In this document: positions 8,825-14,597 of the stretch, piece after piece
Position numbering within the stretch: the stretch's first letter is position 1
How the letters are laid out: each line of letters opens with the position of its first letter
Source of the DNA: Veillonella sp. VA137
GTDB lineage: Bacteria > Bacillota > Negativicutes > Veillonellales > Veillonellaceae
DNA: 64,000 nucleotides
Direction of reading: 5' to 3'
Assembly: GCF_003992015.1 (NCBI RefSeq)
Contig: NZ_RQVK01000009.1
Span: 26,805-90,804, forward strand
Position numbers and translations under genes: made by a program
The notes under the pieces: generated by a model
The model's database searches: none
What the model was told of the DNA's origin: nothing
Seen by the model: only the letters and a program-made list of their open reading frames with translations

Positions 8825-9376
8825 ATGAATGAAAATATATATGAGTCTATGAAAGCTGCTGTAGCAGAATTGGCTACGACAGCAAAACTGCAAGAGGGTA
8901 AACTATTTGTAGTAGGATGTTCCACCAGTGAAGTGAGAGGTCGTCATATTGGCAAGGATTCCTCTCTCACTGTGGCATCGGATTTATTTACAGCGCTGTC
9001 TGAAATACAAAGTGAATATGGCTTTGATGTGGCTATTCAATGTTGTGAACATCTTAATCGGGCCTTGGTCATGGAACGTCACGCCGCAGAGGCTAGAGGC
9101 TATGAAGAAGTGAATGTAGTGCCTGTACAACATGCAGGCGGTTCCATGGCGACTACGGCCTATGCAACATGGTCAGATCCTGTATTAGTAGAGTATGTAC
9201 AGGCTGATGCAGGCATCGACATTGGAGATACTTTCATTGGTATGCATCTAAAACATGTGGCAGTGCCTGTGCGATTAAGTATAAAAGAAATTGGAGCAGC
9301 TCATGTAACAGCAGTTCGTGTACGTCCTAAATTTGTAGGGGGAGAACGAGCGCAGTATAATGAAGCGTTAAAGTAA
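8825..9376 (+). CDS. UPF0340 / TIGR01440 family protein (YwlG-like)
   Basis: The 183-residue product matches the DUF436 (UPF0340) family in length and in its conserved segments: FVVGCSTSEVRGRHIGKDSS, a QCCEHLNRALV motif, and HAGGSMATTAY. The family has a resolved fold but no established biochemical role; members are related in topology to aminoglycoside 3-N-acetyltransferase-like folds only in older annotations. The GAGGAGG site eight bases upstream fixes the start. It is followed at 16 bases by DUF3290 and DUF421 genes and may be co-transcribed with them. I do not assign a function. Confidence 0.85.
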   Translation: MNENIYESMKAAVAELATTAKLQEGKLFVVGCSTSEVRGRHIGKDSSLTVASDLFTALSEIQSEYGFDVAIQCCEHLNRALVMERHAAEARGYEEVNVVPVQHAGGSMATTAYATWSDPVLVEYVQADAGIDIGDTFIGMHLKHVAVPVRLSIKEIGAAHVTAVRVRPKFVGGERAQYNEALK

Positions 9377-9392
9377 GAAATGTGAGGTAATT

Positions 9393-9854
9393 ATGGAATT
9401 TTATACCTATGCCTATGTGGTGCAACGAGGAGAGTTTACATCCCTGCTGCAATACATTATGACATCTATTTTACTAGTAGCATTGCTAGTAGTAGGTGTA
9501 AAAGTTATGTATAATCGTTTTGATACTAAGTTCCGTGACTTGGGAATTATCATTGTACTGGGGCTTGTGTTTTTATTGGGATTGCAAGTTAATGATTACA
9601 CTCGTGATATTAATAGTGCAGAAGAATCGAGCTATATGGTGCAATTCTTAAATAATTTAAGTGAACGTGCCGATGTACCTAAAGATAAGATTCGCGTTAA
9701 TACATTGCGCGTGCAAGATCGGATGATTGTCAATATCGAAGAAGCTTATTTTGAGGTGAATTTCACTATGAATAAAGATGGTTATTCCTTGCGGCCTGTG
9801 GAGATGATTAATAGCAATCCTAAGGTGGTAGATGTGAAGAAGGATGGGCGATAA
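9393..9854 (+). CDS. DUF3290 family membrane protein
   Basis: The 153-residue protein has an N-terminal two-helix membrane hairpin (about 22-72) followed by a soluble domain of about 80 residues. It resembles DUF3290, whose genes are almost always found next to a DUF421 gene, as here. The function is unknown. The pair probably forms a membrane complex, because the stop codon lies two bases before the partner's start. A GTGAGG ribosome site lies seven bases before the ATG. Confidence 0.75.
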   Translation: MEFYTYAYVVQRGEFTSLLQYIMTSILLVALLVVGVKVMYNRFDTKFRDLGIIIVLGLVFLLGLQVNDYTRDINSAEESSYMVQFLNNLSERADVPKDKIRVNTLRVQDRMIVNIEEAYFEVNFTMNKDGYSLRPVEMINSNPKVVDVKKDGR

Positions 9855-9855
9855 T

Positions 9856-10500
9856 ATGTTGACAGGATATACATTAGTATTTATTAAGCTAGCCCTTGGT
9901 ATTCTAGCTCTCATTTTGCAAATGAACTTGATGGGTAAGGGAAACTTAGCGCCGAACTCGGCCTTAGACCAGGTACAAAACTATGTGCTAGGTGGTATTA
10001 TTGGTGCTGTTATCTACAGTGAAAGTATTGGCATCTTACAATTCTTTCTAGTCTTGATTGCCTGGACTATTGTAGTTATGGGCTTGCGTTTTCTCAGCGC
10101 TCATGTGCGATGGATTAAAACACTGATCGATGGACGTCCTAGCATTGTTATTGACCGGGGTAAAATCCGTGTCGGTGAATGTTTGAAACGTGGTCTTCGT
10201 GGCAGTGATTTGCAGCTGAAACTTCGCAGCGCAGGGGTAACCCTTGTGAGCGATGTACGCCGTGCTGTACTCGAGCAAAATGGTCAATTAACATTAGTTA
10301 TGAATGGCGATGATATCATTCGCTACCCAGTTATTGTGGATGGAGTGATAGATCCAGATATACTAGAACTGGCAGATAAAGACATGGCTTGGTTGGAAGA
10401 AGAAGTGCGAGACCAAGGATATTCCATCAGAGATATCTATGTAGGAGAATACTCCAAAGGGCATCTTATTTTGCACCCTTATGAAGGACGCAGAGGGTAA
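9856..10500 (+). CDS. DUF421 (YetF-like) membrane protein
   Basis: About 214 residues. The N-terminus has three membrane helices (about 3-24, 44-62, 65-83). A cytoplasmic DUF421 domain follows, with the family motif GRPSIVIDRGKI and the CLKRGLRGSDLQLKLRSAGV region. DUF421 proteins such as Bacillus YetF and YdfS are envelope proteins of uncertain role, some linked to spore or stress phenotypes. I prefer the ATG at 9856, 11 bases after AGGA, over the one at 9844 that abuts it. It is the last gene of the DUF3290-DUF421 pair. Confidence 0.8.
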   Translation: MLTGYTLVFIKLALGILALILQMNLMGKGNLAPNSALDQVQNYVLGGIIGAVIYSESIGILQFFLVLIAWTIVVMGLRFLSAHVRWIKTLIDGRPSIVIDRGKIRVGECLKRGLRGSDLQLKLRSAGVTLVSDVRRAVLEQNGQLTLVMNGDDIIRYPVIVDGVIDPDILELADKDMAWLEEEVRDQGYSIRDIYVGEYSKGHLILHPYEGRRG

Positions 10501-10505
10501 CACCA

Positions 10506-10534
10506 TTGTATTTTAGAATAGAATGGTGTATACT
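10506..10534 (+). promoter_or_regulatory. promoter of the antitoxin RNA (RNA II)
   Basis: TTGTAT (10506-10511), a 17-base spacer and TATACT (10529-10534). It would start an RNA near 10541 that runs toward the convergent toxin gene. Confidence 0.65.
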
Positions 10535-10540
10535 TGGAGT

Positions 10541-10612
10541 AGAAAGATATAAGAAGTTAGAGCATTCTTTCATAAACTCAAAAAAGGACGGCGGCCACCG
10601 TCCTTTTTTCTT
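10541..10612 (+). ncRNA. candidate antitoxin RNA of an Fst/par-type type I system
   Basis: A predicted RNA of about 70 bases starts just after the promoter at 10506-10534 and ends at the shared terminator. It contains GAAGTTAGAGC (10553-10563) and CATAAACTCA (10571-10580). The same two plus-strand sequences recur, in the same order and almost the same spacing, at 10711-10721 and 10728-10737. There they span the toxin's first codons, start codon and ribosome-site edge. The RNA is therefore complementary to the toxin mRNA exactly at initiation. In pAD1 par, RNA II has this size and the same two-repeat design. The 5' end is an estimate. Confidence 0.75.
10580..10609. terminator. shared bidirectional terminator of the toxin and antitoxin RNAs
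   Basis: AAAAAAGGACGG (10580-10591) pairs perfectly with CCGTCCTTTTTT (10598-10609). Six A/T on each side make it a terminator for both strands. On the minus strand it lies just after the toxin stop codon. Confidence 0.9.
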
Positions 10613-10613
10613 T

Positions 10614-10730
10614 CTATTTTCTATCCTTGTAATACTTCAGAATTGCATATGTTAAAACATTAACAATCAATCCTTGTAGAATAGGGGTCAGAAAGGAACC
10701 AGATAATAATGAAGTTAGAGCCTCGTACAT
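10614..10730 (-). CDS. Fst-like type I toxin, 38-residue membrane peptide
   Basis: A short gene with a textbook ribosome site (AAAGGAGGTGAG) ends four bases before a bidirectional terminator. The peptide has an N-terminal polar stretch (MYEALTSLLSGS) and one hydrophobic helix containing the P-x3-G pattern of Fst toxins (TPILQG, then IVNVLTYAIL). It closes with a charged tail, KYYKDRK. Fst-family peptides insert in the membrane and kill or stall cells when unpaired from their antisense RNA. The upstream leader can fold CCTCTTT against AAAGGAGG, masking the ribosome site, as in fst RNA I. The family call rests on pattern and locus architecture, not on a database hit. Confidence 0.8.
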   Translation of the reverse strand: MYEALTSLLSGSFLTPILQGLIVNVLTYAILKYYKDRK

Positions 10731-10765
10731 AAACTCACCTCCTTTCCGCAAAAGAGGATACCTAA

Positions 10766-10774
10766 AGTATAGCA
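10766..10774 (-). promoter_or_regulatory. extended -10 promoter of the toxin mRNA
   Basis: On the minus strand this reads TGCTATACT, an extended -10 element. It would start the toxin mRNA near 10759, giving a leader of about 30 bases. Confidence 0.6.
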
Positions 10775-10803
10775 CATTTTGTGATAGAAAGGGGTACAAA
10801 GTC

Positions 10804-10832
10804 TTGAATAGGGATAAAAAAACATGTATAAT
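10804..10832 (+). promoter_or_regulatory. promoter of the SRP RNA
   Basis: TTGAAT (10804-10809), a 17-base spacer and a perfect TATAAT (10827-10832), ten bases before the predicted RNA 5' end. Confidence 0.75.
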
Positions 10833-10841
10833 GATAGGGTA

Positions 10842-10982
10842 ATAGCATTGGAATATGACAGTTCTATGGGGCTTGTGCAAGGAGAGCCTGTGAACCATGT
10901 CAGGCCTTGATTGGAGCAGCATTAAGCGGTAACTCTCTTGTGCCACGAGGAAACCTATAGGGCTGTCAGATTCGAGTGCTAT
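10842..10982 (+). ncRNA. ffs: signal recognition particle RNA (SRP RNA, 4.5S-like)
   Basis: The region folds into one long hairpin. ATAGCATT (10842-10849) pairs with AGTGCTAT (10975-10982), TGACAG with CTGTCA, and GCTTGTGCAAGGAGAG with the CTCTCTTGTG arm. The apical part holds the conserved Ffh-binding sequence: AACCATGTCAGG on one side and GGAGCAGCATTAAG on the other. It targets nascent membrane proteins to the translocon together with Ffh. The length of about 140 bases is closer to the short 4.5S type than to the ~270-base Bacillus type with an Alu domain. Its position just upstream of dnaX is the usual Firmicutes order. The exact ends are inferred from pairing. Confidence 0.87.
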
Positions 10983-10985
10983 GGT

Positions 10986-11012
10986 AAAGCAGCTAGCTTA
11001 GCTGCTTTTTTT
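10986..11012 (+). terminator. terminator of SRP RNA
   Basis: AAAGCAGCTA (10986-10995) pairs with TAGCTGCTTT (10999-11008) and is followed by a T-run. dnaX begins 26 bases later, so some dnaX expression may come from read-through. Confidence 0.85.
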
Positions 11013-11037
11013 CATATCTTAAGGGAAAGGAGGGGCT

Positions 11038-13410
11038 ATGAGTTATTTAGCATTATATAGACGATGGAGACCGAAACAGTTTACAGATGTTGTGGGTCAA
11101 CATCATGTGTCGGATACATTACAACGAGCTATTCGTGAAGATAAAGTGGCACATGCCTATTTATTTGCTGGTCCTAGAGGTACGGGCAAAACGAGTATGG
11201 CAAAAATATTTGCGCGCGCCATTAACTGTGAACAGGGTCCTACAGATACACCTTGTGGTCAGTGTGAATCGTGCCAGCAAATGTTACAAGGACAAGCCTT
11301 GGATGTGATCGAAATTGATGCGGCTTCCAATCGTGGTATTGATGAAGTGCGTGCCTTGCGGGAACAGGTGAACTTCTTGCCTGTAGTAGGTCATAAAAAA
11401 GTATTTATCATTGATGAAGCCCACATGCTCACCAATGAAGCTTGGAATGCCTTGTTAAAAACGATCGAGGAACCGCCAAGCCATGTGATGTTCATTTTTG
11501 CCACAACAGAATCGGAGAAATTACCGGTTACGATTTTATCTCGTTGTCAGCGGTATACATTCCGCCGTATCACAGCAAAAGATATTACAGCCCACTTATT
11601 GCATGTGGCGAAGGAAAGCAATATTTCTCTTGACCCTGCAGCGGCACAAGTGATTGCAGTCCATGCCGATGGTGGGTTACGGGATGCCTTGAGTATTCTG
11701 GATCAATGTTCTGGTATGACCTCGGATATGATTACAGCACCCTTAGTAGAGTCTATGATTGGCTTAGTGAGCAAATCCTGGGTGCTAACTATGGTAGATA
11801 TATTGAAGTCCGGTAATGGAGCGGCTTTATTGCAAGCTGTAGATGAAGCATTGCAAATGGGGCGTGATGCTCGCCAAATTGTGACGGCCTTAGTGGAACA
11901 TTTGCGCGCCATGATTGTGGCAAAAGTATTACCTGAGGCAGAAGAGTTATTGGCTTATGATACGCATAAAGAGCGATTATTGACGCAGACCAATGCGTTA
12001 TCTATGGAGGAAATTGGGCGCTATATCAATGTGCTCCAAATGGTGCAAAATAATGCAAAGCAAGTAGATAATCCTAGGGTCATTGTAGAAATGGGATTGC
12101 TTTCACTATTACAATTGGGAGGAGGCACTTACCAAACCTTAGAGGGACGTATGACGACGATGGAACAATTTGTGAATCGTCAAGAAGATGCATTGCTCCA
12201 AAAACTGAATGAGTGGGGAGAACAACGTCCAGCAATAACTATGAGCGCTTCAGTAGATACCGCAGCTAGTGTTGGCAGCGGTGTAGCTCATAATACAATG
12301 ATAGATACAGTATCTAAGGCGGAGGTGCCACAGGTTCCAGAACAAGATATGTATGAAGGTATTATGGAAGAAGTACCACCACCCCTTGAGGACGATGAAT
12401 TTCCTCCGTCAGTGCCACCTTCAGGGACTGTGAAGAGGACAGTACTGCCACCACCGCGTATAGCGAATGGAACGGGAACAACACGAACTAAAGGGGTAGG
12501 TATGGCTTCTACTATAAAAAGCTCCTTGCCACCACCATTACCGAAGAAAGCATCTCCATCGGTAACACCTAAAACAGCGACATTTGACAGGGCGCAAGAG
12601 CTAACTGTAGGACAGGGGATGGTCAGTCCTCATGAATATAGCACGATTTTAGCAAACGTGATAAAATGGTTGAGAGGCAAGAACTATGGATTGCTAAATA
12701 CGATCTATCAGCAAGGAACCTTGGTGTACTTAGATCAAGAGCAAGCCATATTGGCATTCCCTACGCCTATTGCGGGACCTATTCTGGTGCAGCAACAACA
12801 TGTAGAATGTGGAAAGAAAGCGTTCCAACAAGTGATAGGACGACCGATTGTGGTGAAAGCTATCGATAAGAAGGACCCTAAACTGCAGGTGTACTTAGAG
12901 GCAGCAAAATCCTTTGGAGGGGCATCACAGCAAAGTGGACAGTCGCAAACGGTACCGACTCCTGTGGTGAAAGGTACTAAAGAAACTGAAGGGATAGGAC
13001 AACCAATTGTTGCGGCGCAAGGAACGCCCCGGGTGACAGCTGATGAGGAGATGCCAACTGTATCTGTAGAAACGTCGAAGCCTGACAGTGGGAAACCCAC
13101 TTATGTAGGGACAAACACCACTTCAAAGGTAGGTGCTGGTAGTGATCCGACCAATGTAGAGGGTATTATTGATGACTTTCTCACAGTTTATGAGAATCCA
13201 GAGGAAGTATTAAATCCCTACTATCAAGAAACAGGGAATGGCATGCTTTCAGAAGAAGGTATAGACGAGATACGGAAGTTGCCGAAGTGGTCCTCAGCCG
13301 AGGCCAGTGATGAAGAAAAACAAGAAACTCTACTCTATGATGCTTTACAACACATGGAGGCTAGTGGGTATGATATTTATGTGAAAGAAGTAGACGACAC
13401 GTCTAAGTAA
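11038..13410 (+). CDS. dnaX: DNA polymerase III subunits gamma and tau
   Basis: The 790-residue clamp-loader ATPase that loads the beta sliding clamp and couples polymerase to DnaB. The AAA+ module is complete: Walker A GPRGTGKT (about 45-52), four zinc-binding cysteines (about 64-79), Walker B VFIIDEAHML (about 123-132) and sensor 1 ATTESEKLP. A domain III lid and collar region reaches about residue 375. It is followed by a long proline-rich, low-complexity linker with PPPLP repeats (about 440-520) and a tau-specific C-terminal domain. The linker is long for the family. The AAAGGAGG site fixes the start. It heads the dnaX-ybaB-recR cluster. Confidence 0.96.
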   Translation: MSYLALYRRWRPKQFTDVVGQHHVSDTLQRAIREDKVAHAYLFAGPRGTGKTSMAKIFARAINCEQGPTDTPCGQCESCQQMLQGQALDVIEIDAASNRGIDEVRALREQVNFLPVVGHKKVFIIDEAHMLTNEAWNALLKTIEEPPSHVMFIFATTESEKLPVTILSRCQRYTFRRITAKDITAHLLHVAKESNISLDPAAAQVIAVHADGGLRDALSILDQCSGMTSDMITAPLVESMIGLVSKSWVLTMVDILKSGNGAALLQAVDEALQMGRDARQIVTALVEHLRAMIVAKVLPEAEELLAYDTHKERLLTQTNALSMEEIGRYINVLQMVQNNAKQVDNPRVIVEMGLLSLLQLGGGTYQTLEGRMTTMEQFVNRQEDALLQKLNEWGEQRPAITMSASVDTAASVGSGVAHNTMIDTVSKAEVPQVPEQDMYEGIMEEVPPPLEDDEFPPSVPPSGTVKRTVLPPPRIANGTGTTRTKGVGMASTIKSSLPPPLPKKASPSVTPKTATFDRAQELTVGQGMVSPHEYSTILANVIKWLRGKNYGLLNTIYQQGTLVYLDQEQAILAFPTPIAGPILVQQQHVECGKKAFQQVIGRPIVVKAIDKKDPKLQVYLEAAKSFGGASQQSGQSQTVPTPVVKGTKETEGIGQPIVAAQGTPRVTADEEMPTVSVETSKPDSGKPTYVGTNTTSKVGAGSDPTNVEGIIDDFLTVYENPEEVLNPYYQETGNGMLSEEGIDEIRKLPKWSSAEASDEEKQETLLYDALQHMEASGYDIYVKEVDDTSK

Positions 13411-13425
13411 TGAAGGAGGTTCACT

Positions 13426-13755
13426 ATGTTTGGTGGCGGTAATATGCAAGGTATGTTGAAAAAAGTTCAAAAAATGCAAAAGGACATGGAAAAAGCACAA
13501 GAAGAAATTAAAAACACCGTGGTAGAAGCATCTATCGGTGGTGGTGCCGTATCTGTAACAATGAACGGAGAACAAGAAGTGTTGTCCATTAAAATTGCTC
13601 CTGCTGCAGTGGATCCAGAAGATGTGGAAGCATTGGAAGATTTAATCCTAGCGGCTGTCAATGAAGCAAACCGTAAAGCAAAAGAAGTGGCAGAGAAAAA
13701 ATTAGGTGCTGTCACAGGAAACTTGAAACTTCCTGGAATGCCAGGTATGTTCTAA
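13426..13755 (+). CDS. YbaB/EbfC nucleoid-associated protein
   Basis: A 109-residue DNA-binding protein of the YbaB/EbfC family. The N-terminal helix (MLKKVQKMQKDMEKAQEE), the central beta sheet (GGGAVSVTMNGEQEVLSIKI) and the C-terminal helix with a methionine/glycine-rich tail (LPGMPGMF) are all typical. Homologues form dimers that bind DNA and influence nucleoid structure. The conserved dnaX-ybaB-recR order suggests a link to replication and repair. It starts 15 bases after dnaX behind an AAGGAGG site, and its stop lies one base before the recR start. Confidence 0.95.
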   Translation: MFGGGNMQGMLKKVQKMQKDMEKAQEEIKNTVVEASIGGGAVSVTMNGEQEVLSIKIAPAAVDPEDVEALEDLILAAVNEANRKAKEVAEKKLGAVTGNLKLPGMPGMF

Positions 13756-13756
13756 T

Positions 13757-14350
13757 ATGACAAATCCCTTAGAACGATTAGTAGAAGAATTGCGTCGCCT
13801 ACCAGGTGTGGGGGCTAAATCGGCTAGACGATTAGCATACCATCTCATTGAGGCGGATGCAGAAGATGTACAACGCTTGGTAGAAACCATCCTTGCAGCG
13901 AAAGAAGCCACACATAGATGTTCCCAATGCTTTAATTTATCTGCTCAAGATCCTTGTGAGTTTTGTGCTAGCTCTAAACGGGACAGATCGATGGTTTGTG
14001 TGGTGGAAACATCCCGTGATGTCATCGCTATCGAACGCAGTGGTGACTATAAAGGGTTATACCATGTGTTGGAAGGGGCTTTGTCCCCTATTGATGGGGT
14101 TGGCGTAGAAGACATCCGCTTGAAAGAGCTCATGTTGCGCCTTCAAGATAATACAGTGCAAGAGGTCATCATCGCCACAGATCCTGATGTAGAAGGGGAA
14201 GCAACGGCCCTATACATTGCTCGATTATTGCAACCTACGGGGATTAAGGTCACTCGTATTGCCCGTGGTATTCCAGTAGGTGGTGATATTGAATACGCCG
14301 ATGAGGTGACCTTGAGTGGCGCTGTATTACATCGTCAAGAAATGAGGTAA
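13757..14350 (+). CDS. recR: recombination mediator RecR
   Basis: A 197-residue RecR that helps load RecA at gaps together with RecO and RecF. It has the N-terminal helix-hairpin-helix (LPGVGAKSARRLAYHL), a zinc finger (CSQCFNLSAQDPCEFC at about 55-70) and a Toprim domain (VVETSRDVIAIERSG through ATDPDVEGEATALYIARLL). The length is normal. There is no strong ribosome site of its own. Translation probably couples to ybaB, whose stop is one base upstream. Confidence 0.96.
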   Translation: MTNPLERLVEELRRLPGVGAKSARRLAYHLIEADAEDVQRLVETILAAKEATHRCSQCFNLSAQDPCEFCASSKRDRSMVCVVETSRDVIAIERSGDYKGLYHVLEGALSPIDGVGVEDIRLKELMLRLQDNTVQEVIIATDPDVEGEATALYIARLLQPTGIKVTRIARGIPVGGDIEYADEVTLSGAVLHRQEMR

Positions 14351-14352
14351 TG

Positions 14353-14583
14353 ATGGATTACATATTACAAGCTGTAGTAGCTATTGTTGTAGCTTGGGTG
14401 ATTATCAAAGTAGCTTGGTTCACCATCAAACGAGTGGCGATAAATGTCTTTTTAGGCATGATTACCTATGCAGTAGCTACAGAAGTATTCCATATTCCTA
14501 TGGATATGAATATTATGTTGTGGGCACTAACAGCCGTGTTAGGGCCTATACCAGTGCTAGGCTTAGCGTACTTTCATTGGTAA
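14353..14583 (+). CDS. BofA-like small membrane protein
   Basis: A 76-77 residue integral membrane protein directly after recR, the position of bofA in Bacillus. The hydrophobic helices are about 4-24 and 30-50, with a third near the C-terminus, and the NVFLGMITYAV region fits the BofA family. In sporulators BofA restrains processing of pro-sigma-K in the mother-cell membrane. No sporulation genes are in the window, and Veillonella does not form spores, so the role here is unclear. GAGG at 14344-14347 suits the ATG at 14353 better than the ATG at 14350 that overlaps the recR stop. Confidence 0.7.
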   Translation: MDYILQAVVAIVVAWVIIKVAWFTIKRVAINVFLGMITYAVATEVFHIPMDMNIMLWALTAVLGPIPVLGLAYFHW

Positions 14584-14597
14584 AATAAGGAGCAACT

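Noticed and set aside
10614..10946. A 110-residue minus-strand frame extending upstream of the Fst-like peptide
   Set aside because: It would run through the SRP RNA and its promoter and has no ribosome site; the internal ATG at 10730 has a perfect one.
11390..11410. A-rich stretch in dnaX as a programmed frameshift site for gamma production
   Set aside because: It lies in the ATPase core, far before the expected gamma end, and has no stimulating hairpin that I can see.
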